A stretch of 34,732 nucleotides of DNA from CAYWMD01 sp964458575 (GTDB taxonomy: Bacteria; Verrucomicrobiota; Verrucomicrobiia; Limisphaerales; JADLHS01), in NCBI GenBank assembly GCA_964458575.1, contig CAYWMD010000065.1, positions 1 through 34,732 of the forward strand, written 5' to 3'. Under the pieces are notes generated by a model. The model made no database searches and was not told where the DNA came from. It saw nothing but the letters and a program-made list of their open reading frames with translations. Both the position numbers and the translations under genes were made by a program. This document shows positions 24,007 through 32,368 of the stretch, in pieces (within the stretch, counting starts at the first letter, position 1; the number at the start of each line of letters is the position of its first letter).

Positions 24007-27000
24007 ATGAATTCTCAGATCACGTCGCCAGCATTCGGTTCGTCTCTCGTTCTCGTTGCCACGCTCCTGTTCGCCGCCAGCCCGGCCCGTTCCGCGGAGG
24101 CGGTGTCGGTGGACTTTGTCAGCGACAATCCCGGATTGATCCTGTCGAGTTCGCAGGCTTGGGGTGAGTTGGGCATCAACCAGGCCGCGCATCCAGCCGG
24201 CGAGAAAAGGCCGCCGCCCATCCGGATCACCGACAAAACCTACGAAAAAGGCCTCGGCTCGCACGCCCGCGGCGAAATCGTCCTCTCGCTGGAAAAACAG
24301 TATTCACGGTTCGACGCGGAGATCGGCGTGCAACGGCAGGACGGCCATTGCGGGAGCGTCGTCTTTTGGGCGCGGGCTGATGGCGTGGAAATCTTCAAGA
24401 GCGCGAAGATGGACGGCGCAACGCCCGCCCAGCCCGTCAGCTTTTCGGTTGAAGGTGTGGGTGAGTTGCGCTTGATGCTGAACGATGCCGGCGATGGGAT
24501 TGCTTGCGACCTCGGCAATTGGGCCGACGCGCGGCTCACGCGGTCCGTCAATGCGCCAACCGCGTCGCAAGCCACCGCAGATGCCGTGGACGTGGCGCCG
24601 TTTGCGCGCGTCGCCACCTGGGATCCCAAACGCAAAACCGGCGCGCGGGCCAATCGCGTCCAGGAATTTCATGCCGACGACCTTTCTACGGAAACCGAAC
24701 TGAAGCCGAATCGCGACGGCAGTTACCCCTTGCCCGCAGCCCATGGCGCGGGTTGCATCGGCCTGCAATGGCTCAACAGCCGCGCGATCCGGGCGCTCGG
24801 TCTGGAATTCGCCGATGCCTCCCGGGTGCCGTCGCCCGGTTCCGTGAAGGTCGAAGGTTGGTTCGGTGAATCAGCCTGGCAGGGGAACTGGCAACCGTTG
24901 GCCTATCAACTCCAGCAGGACGGAAACCGTTTGATCTGCACCTTGGACCGAAAAGCCCGGGCGATTCAAACGCGCAAGGTGCGCTGGATTTTGCCGGAGG
25001 CTTCCAAGCCGCAGGCCGTCCGGCTCTCGGCGTTCACGCGTTCAACGTGGGGCACAACGAATTTGTTCGTGCAGGTGGAGAATCCCAAGTCCGGCGCGCG
25101 GGGAAAAATGCGAATCGAGAACGGTGAGCCCGTCAGCAAAACCGAAACCGGAAGTCCGAAATCCGAAATCAGCTGGCCTTTGGCCAAGCCGCTTCAGTTT
25201 GCGATCCGCTACAGCCGTCCGTCGTCGTTCAAGTCCGACCCAACCGTTCTGCAATTCGAACTACCGGCCGGCAAGGTGGCCGTTGGAGTTGAAGACGTCC
25301 TGGAAAACGATTGCGTTTATTTGCCCGACTTCGGCTTGTTCGTTGCGCGTGAGCCGGTGCCCGTGACGCTCGCAGATTACCAGCAGCGCATCGCCAGCAA
25401 GAAAACCATCCTCGAAGAAGTGCGCGCCATGCCGGACCAGACTTTTGAGCAGGTGATGGAGAAGACCCATCATCCAATTCAACGCGAAGGCATCGTTGTG
25501 CTCTCGCTGTCATGCGACAACGCCAAGTTTGTCGTGGATCGGGCCGGCGGCATCCGCGCGCTGCAAACGGAGGACGTTGCCCGGCAGAAGTATTCCGACC
25601 GTTTCGTCCTGCGTCCGCGCCTGGGAAGCGGCGGGACCAATCTCACGCGCTGGCTGGATGGCAAGTGGCTGCCCATTCCAATCATGGAGTGGCGCGAGAA
25701 CGGCATCCAATACCGCCAGCGCACCTTCGTCGCGCCGACCGATGAACCGGGTGACAATCCTACGCGTCTGAATCGTGCCTCGGTGTGCGTCGTTGAATTG
25801 ACCGCCACTAACACGCTGAGTGAACCGAAGGACGCTTCCATGACCCTCACGTTCCAATCGCCCACCAATTCATCGCTGGCCTTTGGGCATCGGCCCAGCG
25901 GCTGGCGGTTGCAGGACGCGGATGAGGAAAAACTGGGCTTCATCGTGACGAACAATGCCGCGCCGTTGTCGGCAACGGAGCAAAAGGGAACGTTCAAATT
26001 CACCGGCACATTGCCGGCGAATGGCGGTGCGCGCTGCGTGGTTTTCCTGAACGGAGCGGGAGAGCCTTCGATTGGATCCCACACCGCCGCGAAACTTCGT
26101 GAGGCGACCGAGGCTTACTGGAAGGCCGTGCTGGCACCCGCGGCGCAGATCGAGACGCCCGACCCGTTCCTGAACGACATCATCCGCTCATCGGAAGTCC
26201 GGTGTCTGATTGCCGGCCGCAACGAAGCGGACGGCGCGCGCATTGCCGCTTGGATTGCGGCGATCACCTACGGCCCGCTGGAAAGCGAATCGCACTCGCC
26301 GATTCGCGGAATGGATTTGTTGGGCTACGAAGACTTCGCCCGCAAGGCGCTGGACTTTTTCATCCATCGCTACAACACCAACGGATTTCTGACGACCGGG
26401 TACACGACGTTCGGCACGGCGTGGCATTTGTGGACGGTGGGAGAACATTATCAACTTTACCGCGACAAAGCGTGGCTGAAACAAGTCGCGCCGGAACTGG
26501 CGCGCGTTTGCCACTGGGTCGTGCGCCAGACGGAAAAAACTAAGAAGCTCGATGCGCGCGGCAATCCCGTTCCCGAATACGGCCTCATGCCGCCGGGTGT
26601 TTTGGCAGATTGGAATTCCTTTGCCTACCACTTCTGCATGAACGCCTACTACGTCGCCGCGTTGCGCGAAGTCGGCATCGCGCTCAAAGACATCGGCCAT
26701 CCCGATGCGCAGTTTTTCCTGAAGCACGCCGAGGAGTTACGCAAGAACACCATGCGCGCCTATGCCTGGACGCAATCGCGCGCTCCGGCCCTGCCGTTGC
26801 GTAATGGAACCTGGATCGCCGACTATCCTTCGCAGGTCCACAGCCCCGGAAAGCTCGCGGATTTCTTCCCCGGCCAGGACGCGGGCCGCAGTTGGTGTTA
26901 CAACGTCGAGCTTGGCGCGCATCAACTCGTGCCCGCTGGCGTGCTCGCGCCGCGCAGCCGCGAAGTCCGGCAGATGATGGATCACATGGAGGACGTGCAA

Positions 27001-27618
27001 TTCCTCGCCGACGGCTGGTTCGATTATCCCGCGACGATGAACCAGGCCGACTGGTTTAACAACGGCGGCTTTTCCAAGGTGCAACCCTACTACACGCGCA
27101 ATGGCGAAATCTACGCGATGCAGGACGAAGTGAAGCCGTTCATCCGTTCCTACTTCAACAGCATCGCGTCGTTGCTGAACCCGGAAGTGTTGACGTTCTG
27201 GGAACATTTCCGTCACAGCGGCGCGCCGGACAAGACGCACGAAACCGGCTATTTCCTCCAGCAAACCCGCTTCATGATGGCGATGGAACACGGCCACGAA
27301 CTCTGGCTCGCGCCGCTCATCACCAGCAACTGGCTCAAAGACGGCCTGACCGTGAGCGCGACCCGCGTGCCCACGCGCTTCGGCAAAGTCAGCTTCCGCC
27401 TCAACTCCCACGTGAAAGCCGGCTACATCGAGGCCCACGTCGAACCGCCCGCCCGTTTCAGCGGCAAAGCCATCGTGCTGCGCCTGCGTCACCCTGATGG
27501 GAAACCAATGCGGGCGGTCAAGGTCAACGACAAGACGCACACGGACTTCGACGCCAGGCGCGAAACCATCACGCTGCCAAGCGGCGCGCAGGCGTTCAAT
27601 GTGCGTGCGGAATTTTAG
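24007..27618 (+). CDS. Secreted NPCBM-domain six-hairpin glycosidase-like protein
   Basis: Exported protein of 1203 residues. ATG 24007 gives a signal peptide (MNSQITSPAF...LLFAASPARSA), better than an ATG 35 codons earlier. Residues about 33-180 are an NPCBM carbohydrate-binding module: 'ITDKTYEKGLGSHARGEIVL' and 'FDAEIGVQRQDGHCGSVVFW'. Then comes a long beta-rich region (about 190-690), then an alpha/alpha-toroid ('YEDFARKALDFFIHRYNTNG', 'TFGTAWHLWTVGEHYQLYRD', 'LMPPGVLADWNSFAYHFCMN') of the six-hairpin glycosidase kind, and a C-terminal beta domain. It presumably cleaves a plant or algal polysaccharide; the exact GH family is not clear to me. A stretch near 25090-25180 ('MRIENGEPVSKTETGSPKSE') looks like repeat-derived insertion. 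It is divergent from the kdp operon. Confidence 0.8.
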   Translation: MNSQITSPAFGSSLVLVATLLFAASPARSAEAVSVDFVSDNPGLILSSSQAWGELGINQAAHPAGEKRPPPIRITDKTYEKGLGSHARGEIVLSLEKQYSRFDAEIGVQRQDGHCGSVVFWARADGVEIFKSAKMDGATPAQPVSFSVEGVGELRLMLNDAGDGIACDLGNWADARLTRSVNAPTASQATADAVDVAPFARVATWDPKRKTGARANRVQEFHADDLSTETELKPNRDGSYPLPAAHGAGCIGLQWLNSRAIRALGLEFADASRVPSPGSVKVEGWFGESAWQGNWQPLAYQLQQDGNRLICTLDRKARAIQTRKVRWILPEASKPQAVRLSAFTRSTWGTTNLFVQVENPKSGARGKMRIENGEPVSKTETGSPKSEISWPLAKPLQFAIRYSRPSSFKSDPTVLQFELPAGKVAVGVEDVLENDCVYLPDFGLFVAREPVPVTLADYQQRIASKKTILEEVRAMPDQTFEQVMEKTHHPIQREGIVVLSLSCDNAKFVVDRAGGIRALQTEDVARQKYSDRFVLRPRLGSGGTNLTRWLDGKWLPIPIMEWRENGIQYRQRTFVAPTDEPGDNPTRLNRASVCVVELTATNTLSEPKDASMTLTFQSPTNSSLAFGHRPSGWRLQDADEEKLGFIVTNNAAPLSATEQKGTFKFTGTLPANGGARCVVFLNGAGEPSIGSHTAAKLREATEAYWKAVLAPAAQIETPDPFLNDIIRSSEVRCLIAGRNEADGARIAAWIAAITYGPLESESHSPIRGMDLLGYEDFARKALDFFIHRYNTNGFLTTGYTTFGTAWHLWTVGEHYQLYRDKAWLKQVAPELARVCHWVVRQTEKTKKLDARGNPVPEYGLMPPGVLADWNSFAYHFCMNAYYVAALREVGIALKDIGHPDAQFFLKHAEELRKNTMRAYAWTQSRAPALPLRNGTWIADYPSQVHSPGKLADFFPGQDAGRSWCYNVELGAHQLVPAGVLAPRSREVRQMMDHMEDVQFLADGWFDYPATMNQADWFNNGGFSKVQPYYTRNGEIYAMQDEVKPFIRSYFNSIASLLNPEVLTFWEHFRHSGAPDKTHETGYFLQQTRFMMAMEHGHELWLAPLITSNWLKDGLTVSATRVPTRFGKVSFRLNSHVKAGYIEAHVEPPARFSGKAIVLRLRHPDGKPMRAVKVNDKTHTDFDARRETITLPSGAQAFNVRAEF

Positions 27619-27732
27619 GATGAATCGGAACCATCCAGGTGAAGCGATTTCTCTCAAGACTGGTCCGCTTCGACTGTCCGGAGCGCGGTGGGCTGGTGTT
27701 CTGGCACGGCGAAACTTTTTGAGAAGTGGGTG

Positions 27733-27760
27733 TTGACGGTCCAGGTCAAGCACCTAGACT
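27733..27760 (+). promoter_or_regulatory. Candidate sigma-70-type promoter
   Basis: TTGACG (27733-27738) and TAGACT (27755-27760) are 16 bases apart, 49 bases before the start of the next gene, within the 191-base gap after the NPCBM gene. Sequence match only. Confidence 0.4.
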
Positions 27761-27809
27761 CCGCTGCACACGCGACGTTGCCCGATCCGAGAATTAGATC
27801 TGCGCTACC

Positions 27810-29195
27810 ATGACAAATGCTCGTACGAGTACCACCAGGCGGCTCCCATCCTCACGCAAGTGGACCGGCTTCGCGGGCGCACGGTCGCGGTTGCTTTGTA
27901 TTCTCGCCGGATTGATGGCCCTCTTGCTCGGCGCGGGAATGCTCACGCGCCTCAACGCCAAGGACGCCACGGTCGTTTCCATCAACTCCGACCTGGTTCT
28001 GGTCGTCAACGGCCAGAAGGTCTTTCCCATCGGCTTCACAACCGGTCCGCCGCCGGGCGCTAAAACTCCCGAGGGCAAAAATGGCATGCGCGAATTGTCG
28101 GAAGCCGGCGGCATGTTCATGCGCACCGGCTCGACTGGTGGACGCAACTGGGACGAGGAAACCATCAAGCGGGAGGAAAAGTGGCTGGACGCCGCCGCCA
28201 AGAACGGCATGTATTGCTGGCCGTTCCTTCATGAGTTGGCGAGCATCGGACCGGAGAACCCCCGGCGCGAGGCGATGTTGCGCGAGGTCATCAACCGGTT
28301 CAAAAAGCATCCCGGCCTGCTGGTCTGGAAAGGCGCGGATGAACCGGAGTGGGGCAAGTTGCCCGTGGAACCGCTCACGCGCGCCTATCAAATCATCAAG
28401 GAACTCGATCCGCATCATCCTGTCGTCACCATTCAGGCACCGCGCGGCACGGTCGAATCGCTCCGGCCTTACAACGCGGCTTCGGACGTCATCGGCACGG
28501 ACATTTATCCGATTGGTTATCCGCCTGGCGCGCATTCGCTGTTACCGAACAAGACGTTCAGCCTCGTTGGCGACCACACGCGCCTCATCATGGAGGTTGC
28601 CGAGGGCAAGCTCCCGGTCTGGATGGTCCTGCAAGTTGCCTGGAGCGGCGTGGTGAAACCGGGCAAAACGCTCCGCATGCCCACGTTCCCGCAGGAACGC
28701 TTCATGACGTATCAGGCGATCATCAACGGCGCGCGCGGCGTGCTCTACTTTGGCGGCAACCTCACCAATGCCATGGCGCCGGCGGACGCCAAACTGGGTT
28801 GGAACTGGACGTTCTGGAAGCGTGTGTTGCGCCCGGTGGTCGAGGAGATCGGACGGAACAGTCCGCTGCACCCGGCGTTGGTCGCGCCGGATTCCAAGCT
28901 CCCCGTCCGGGTTTTCGCCGGCAGCGGGATCGAATACTGCGTCCGGGAGGTGGGCGATGAAATGTTCCTCCTTGCCTGCAAGACTTCCGAGCCAACCGAG
29001 CCCGTGGAGTTCGCCGGGTTGCCCGCCGCCGCGACGGTGGGCGAAGTGCTTTACGAATCGCCGCGGATGGTTGAAGCGAAGAATGGCCGGCTCACCGATT
29101 GGTTTGCGCCCTACGATGTGCATGTTTACCGCTTCAAAATCGGCTCCGGGAACCAGGACGCCGCGCCGCTCCAAAATCCGCGCAAACGAAAGTAA
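27810..29195 (+). CDS. TIM-barrel glycoside hydrolase-like protein
   Basis: A 461-residue protein with a basic N-terminus and one hydrophobic export or anchor segment (LLCILAGLMALLLGAGML, about 29-46). The body resembles the TIM-barrel part of GH2/GH5/GH42-type enzymes: 'VLVVNGQKVFPIGFTTGPP' is the usual opening strand, LVWKGADEPEWG (Glu178/Glu180) fits the acid/base position at the end of strand 4, and 'VIGTDIYPIGYPPG' follows. A further Glu in RLIMEVAEG could be the nucleophile. The C-terminal 'LPVRVFAGSGIEYCVREVGDEMFLLAC' with following strands forms a beta-sandwich. The oxidoreductase gene follows after 3 bases, so the two are co-transcribed. Substrate unknown. Confidence 0.7.
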   Translation: MTNARTSTTRRLPSSRKWTGFAGARSRLLCILAGLMALLLGAGMLTRLNAKDATVVSINSDLVLVVNGQKVFPIGFTTGPPPGAKTPEGKNGMRELSEAGGMFMRTGSTGGRNWDEETIKREEKWLDAAAKNGMYCWPFLHELASIGPENPRREAMLREVINRFKKHPGLLVWKGADEPEWGKLPVEPLTRAYQIIKELDPHHPVVTIQAPRGTVESLRPYNAASDVIGTDIYPIGYPPGAHSLLPNKTFSLVGDHTRLIMEVAEGKLPVWMVLQVAWSGVVKPGKTLRMPTFPQERFMTYQAIINGARGVLYFGGNLTNAMAPADAKLGWNWTFWKRVLRPVVEEIGRNSPLHPALVAPDSKLPVRVFAGSGIEYCVREVGDEMFLLACKTSEPTEPVEFAGLPAAATVGEVLYESPRMVEAKNGRLTDWFAPYDVHVYRFKIGSGNQDAAPLQNPRKRK

Positions 29196-29198
29196 CGC

Positions 29199-30242
29199 AT
29201 GAAAAAATACAACGTCGGCATCGTCGGTTATGGCTGGGCGGCTACCGCTCACATCGCGGCCATCAACGGCGGCCAGCTCGGCCAGGTCACCAGCATCTGT
29301 TCCTCGCGGAAACTGGACGCAAAAGAATTGTCCGCCCAACACGGTTGTGAACTGAAGACCTACACGAGCCTCGATGCCATGCTGGCTGATCCGAACCTGC
29401 ACGTGCTGGATGTTTGCAGCTACCACGAGCAGCATCCCGCGCAAATCATCGCGGCGGCCAAAGCCGGCAAACACATCATCGCCGAGAAACCGCTTACGCT
29501 TTCCTTGTCCGACCTGCGTGCCATCGAAAAAACCGTGCGGACAGCGGGCGTGAATTTCTGCGTGTGCTTCGAGCTGCGGTTCTCGTCACAGTTTCTGGAA
29601 ATCAAGGCGCTGATTGATCAGGGCAAACTGGGCCGGTTGCACTACGGTGAGATTGATTACTATCACGGCATCGGCCCGTGGTATCGCGAATACGAATGGG
29701 TCACCACCAACCAGGCCTGCGGCAGCAGCCTGCTCGCGGCCGGATGCCATTCGCTCGACGCGCTGCTCATGTGTCTCGGGCCGGACGTGGACGAGGTGTT
29801 CTGCTGCGGCGCGAATTCAACTCACCCGACGTTTGCCAGATATGAGTACCCGACCTCGACCGTCACGATCTTGAAATTCAAGGACGGCAAGGTGGGCAAA
29901 TGCGCCTCCGTGATTGATTGTTTTCAACCTTACTATTTCCATACGCACCTCGTCGGCAGCGAGGGCAGCCTGCTCGATAACAAACTGCAATCCAATTTGC
30001 AGCCGGGTGCGGAGCGCAACACCTGGACGCAACTCTCCTTCAAGCCGGTGGATTCCGGCGACGTGGCGGATCATCCTTACAAGACGCAGTTCGACGCGTT
30101 CTTCGAAGCCGTTGAGCGCGGGCATGCGATGCCTTCCACGGGCTTGAAAGAGGCGGTGCTGACGCATGAAGTCATCTTTGCCGCCGAACGCTCGTTGAAA
30201 GAGAAACGGCCGGTCAAAATGAACGAAATCCGCGCGGGTTGA
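29199..30242 (+). CDS. Gfo/Idh/MocA-family NAD(P)-dependent oxidoreductase
   Basis: A 347-residue cytoplasmic dehydrogenase of the sugar/cyclitol oxidoreductase type. The N-terminal Rossmann fold has VGIVGYGWAATAHI (about 6-19), and the conserved EKP is at 96-98 (HIIAEKPLTLSLSDL). The C-terminal half has the family's open-sheet domain, 'GKLGRLHYGEIDYYHGIG' and 'ACGSSLLAAGCHSLDALLMC' with the probable catalytic His. There is no signal peptide. It begins 3 bases after the TIM-barrel glycosidase stop, suggesting that it modifies a sugar released by the neighbouring enzymes. The end is followed by repeat DNA. The family is certain; the substrate is not. Confidence 0.92.
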   Translation: MKKYNVGIVGYGWAATAHIAAINGGQLGQVTSICSSRKLDAKELSAQHGCELKTYTSLDAMLADPNLHVLDVCSYHEQHPAQIIAAAKAGKHIIAEKPLTLSLSDLRAIEKTVRTAGVNFCVCFELRFSSQFLEIKALIDQGKLGRLHYGEIDYYHGIGPWYREYEWVTTNQACGSSLLAAGCHSLDALLMCLGPDVDEVFCCGANSTHPTFARYEYPTSTVTILKFKDGKVGKCASVIDCFQPYYFHTHLVGSEGSLLDNKLQSNLQPGAERNTWTQLSFKPVDSGDVADHPYKTQFDAFFEAVERGHAMPSTGLKEAVLTHEVIFAAERSLKEKRPVKMNEIRAG

Positions 30243-30260
30243 ATCCAAAAATCTGTTGCA

Positions 30261-30300
30261 CCACGAATGAACACGAATGAACACGAATGGACACGAATGC
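30261..30300 (+). repeat. Short tandem repeat, four 10-bp units
   Basis: Four consecutive 10-base units of the form (A/C)CACGAATG(A/G/C) directly after the oxidoreductase gene. The period (10) and lack of spacers exclude a CRISPR. From memory this motif is dispersed in many Verrucomicrobia. Read in frame it contributes Met-Asn-Thr-Asn-Gly-His-like residues at the head of the next open frame. Confidence 0.8.
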
Positions 30301-30304
30301 ATGC

Positions 30305-30383
30305 GGAGCGCGGGCTTCAGCCCGCATCACGCGGCGAAGTCTGCGGGTTCTTGCACGTCGAAGCGGACTGAAGTCCGCGCTCC
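30305..30383. repeat. Palindromic element (GCGGGCTTCAGCCCGC family)
   Basis: Inverted arms at 30305-30325 and 30363-30383 match at 19 of 21 bases. Each arm contains its own palindrome (GCGGGCTTCAGCCCGC and GCGGACTGAAGTCCGC). The two arms differ by compensating changes that keep each small hairpin intact, a mark of selection for structure. Confidence 0.8.
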
Positions 30384-30432
30384 GCGCCAAGCCGGTGTTT
30401 TCTCCCAACCCGTTTTCGTCCATTTTGCTGTC

Positions 30433-30548
30433 GTAGCGCAGATTGGCAATCTGCTGTATCCGCCGACTGGCAGTCGGCGAGGCGTGAGCACTCCCCAAGG
30501 CGTGCGGATTGCCAATCCGCGACACAGCAGACTGTCAGTCTGCGTTAC
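30433..30548. repeat. Palindromic element (GCAGATTGGCAATCTGC family)
   Basis: Inverted arms at 30433-30457 and 30524-30548 match at 21 of 25 bases; inside lie a second pair, GCCGACTGGCAGTCGGC and GCGGATTGCCAATCCGC, also mutually inverted. Four small hairpins thus form a nested 116-base unit. It overlaps the probable start of the ceramidase-like gene. Confidence 0.8.
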
Positions 30549-31965
30549 TTCGATTGCGGCTTCGCCGCGCAGTGTCCATCCGTGGTTACTCCTTCTCACC
30601 CTGTTTTTCGCTCTCGTTTCCGCATCGCTCGCTGGTGAGCTTCGCGTCGGCACCGCGACCGCGAACATCAATCCGCCCGTCGGCACACCGCTCGCCGGCT
30701 ATTACTATGAGCGCCCGTGCGATGGCGTGCTCGATGACCTCTACGCCAAGGCTGTCGTACTCGACGACGGCCAGACGAAGGCCGCGCTCGTCGTGTGCGA
30801 CCTTGTCACGCTGCCGCGAAAAGTTGTCCTCGAAGCCCGCAAACTCATTGCCGAACGCACCGGCATTCCCGGCGCGAACGTCATGATCGCTGCCACGCAC
30901 TCGCACACCGGCCCGGTGCTCGTGCGCGATTCGGCGCTCGACGAGGTCACCGGCGCCAACAGCCCGCTTTGCCGGAAATACAACGAGGAATTGCCGAAAC
31001 GCATCGCCCAGGCCGTTGCGGACGCCAATGCCAAACTCGCTCCCACGCGCGTCTCGTATGCGAATGAGACGGAGAACCGCATCGCCTTCAACCGCCGTTA
31101 CTGGATGAAGGACGGCACCGTGGGCTGGAATCCGGGCAAGCTCAACCCGAACATCATGCGGCCCGCCGGCCCGATTGATCCCGAGGTGGGCGTGGTCTAT
31201 TTCGAATCCCCATCGTCCTCGTCCTCCTCCTCGTCCTCGAATCCGCAGCTCACGTTCGTCAACTTCTCAATGCATCCGGACACGACCGGCGGCACGTGGG
31301 CGTCCGCGGATTATCCCGGCGCGCTCGCGCGGCGGCTCGCGGACTACCAAGGGCGGGACATGCTGACAATTTTCGCCAACGGCGCGTGCGGCAACATCAA
31401 CCACGTCAACGTCCACTGGGCCGCGCCGCAAAGTTCCACCAACGAAGCCAACCGCCTCGGCATCATCCTCGCGAGCGACGTGCTGGACGCTTACACGAAG
31501 CTGAAACCCGTCGCCGACACCACGCTGCGCGTGCGCAGCGAGACCCTCCAGATTCCCCTGGCCAAAATCACCGACGAGGACGTGACCCGCGCGCGCGCCA
31601 CGGCCAAACTGGGCGGGAAAGCGAAATTCCTCGAACGCGTGGAAGCCTACAAGGTGCTCGACGTGGCGCAGCAGAACGGCAAGCCGTGGGAAGTTGAGGT
31701 GCAGGTGTTCACGCTGGGCAAGGACCTCGCGTGGGTTTCCATGCCCGGCGAACTGTTCGTTGAGCCGGGCATGAATCTCAAGGCCGCCTCTCCGTTCAAG
31801 CAGACGCTCATTGTGGAACTGGCCAACGGCTCAATTGGTTACATCCCGAACCGGCCCGCCTACGCCGAAGGAAACTACGAAGTGGCCAGCGCCCGCTGCG
31901 CGGAGGGGACGGCCGAAATGCTGATCACCACCGCGGTGAAGTTGCTGGAGGAACTGCACCAGTGA
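30502..31965 (+). CDS. Neutral/alkaline ceramidase-like hydrolase, exported
   Basis: A secreted enzyme resembling the N-terminal domain of neutral/alkaline non-lysosomal ceramidase (PF04734), which cleaves an amide bond with a zinc ion. The mature part starts near 'GELRVGTATANINPPVGTPLAGYY'; the zinc motif ATHSHTGPVL and 'VNFSMHPDTTGG' plus 'FANGACGNINHVNVHW' carry further conserved residues. Verrucomicrobial relatives of this size are often of unknown substrate. The start is unclear: the frame is open from 30277 through three repeat elements; I chose GTG 30502 because it gives a plausible signal peptide (PWLLLLTLFFALVSASLAG), though the leader before it is long. A run of about nine Ser codons (31213-31239) is a trinucleotide repeat. 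Ends 36 bases before the next small gene. Confidence 0.8.
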   Translation: MRIANPRHSRLSVCVTSIAASPRSVHPWLLLLTLFFALVSASLAGELRVGTATANINPPVGTPLAGYYYERPCDGVLDDLYAKAVVLDDGQTKAALVVCDLVTLPRKVVLEARKLIAERTGIPGANVMIAATHSHTGPVLVRDSALDEVTGANSPLCRKYNEELPKRIAQAVADANAKLAPTRVSYANETENRIAFNRRYWMKDGTVGWNPGKLNPNIMRPAGPIDPEVGVVYFESPSSSSSSSSSNPQLTFVNFSMHPDTTGGTWASADYPGALARRLADYQGRDMLTIFANGACGNINHVNVHWAAPQSSTNEANRLGIILASDVLDAYTKLKPVADTTLRVRSETLQIPLAKITDEDVTRARATAKLGGKAKFLERVEAYKVLDVAQQNGKPWEVEVQVFTLGKDLAWVSMPGELFVEPGMNLKAASPFKQTLIVELANGSIGYIPNRPAYAEGNYEVASARCAEGTAEMLITTAVKLLEELHQ

Positions 31966-32001
31966 CAAACGTTGAATGAAGGCATAAGCTTTCGCCGTCG
32001 C

Positions 32002-32211
32002 ATGAAAACGCGCGCCCAATCCAGCCAGACTGCCGTCGCCACCCGCTGGGCGCGGCGTTTGACGGCGCGCGTGGAAAAAGTCCTGGCGGCCAATCCTGAT
32101 GCCGACCGCGACAATGTCCGTCACACCTTGATTCTGCTGGAGCAACCGCCGTTGGAACGACTGCAAAGGAGTTTGATCCGTGGCCGCGCCGCTGCCCTTT
32201 TCCGCAAGTGA
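32002..32211 (+). CDS. Small basic protein, companion of a nucleotidyltransferase gene
   Basis: A 69-residue Arg-rich protein beginning MKTRAQSSQTAVATRWARR, with the notable block 'NPDADRDNVRHTLILLEQPP' and ending SLIRGRAAALFRK. It overlaps the following nucleotidyltransferase fragment by 32 bases, the usual arrangement of a two-gene toxin-antitoxin-like module. A GTG- or ATG-initiated longer version from 31972 is possible. I recall similar small genes next to AbiEii/MNT-type nucleotidyltransferases, so it may be the partner (antitoxin-like or regulatory), but the partner here is broken. Confidence 0.6.
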   Translation: MKTRAQSSQTAVATRWARRLTARVEKVLAANPDADRDNVRHTLILLEQPPLERLQRSLIRGRAAALFRK

Positions 32212-32368
32212 ACTCGGCCTGCTTCAAGCACTCCTGAAGCACAAGGTCCGGTTCATGGTCGTCGGCCTTTCCGCCGCCACCCTGCAAGGCGCGCCGGTCG
32301 TTACGCAGGATGTTGACCTTTGGTTCGAGAATCTGGGCGAGCCGAAAATGCGGATTTCGGTTTCATGA
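32180..32368 (+). pseudogene. Truncated nucleotidyltransferase (AbiEii/MNT-like), 5' part only
   Basis: From GTG 32180 the frame encodes 'SELGLLQALLKHKVRFMVVG', then LSAATLQGAPVVTQDVDLWF, the start of a nucleotidyltransferase fold with the G(x)S-like loop and D-x-D (DVDLWF) of the active site. Full proteins of this type run to about 150-250 residues; this one stops after 62. The homology ends near ENLGEPKM (about 32345), followed by RISVS and TGA. The stop overlaps the ATG of the ankyrin gene (ATGA at 32365-32368), so the rest of the gene was probably replaced when the ankyrin gene arrived. Confidence 0.65.

Noticed and set aside
30261..30300. CRISPR-like array
   Set aside because: The 10-base units are directly adjacent with no spacers and no cas genes nearby; it is a simple tandem repeat.
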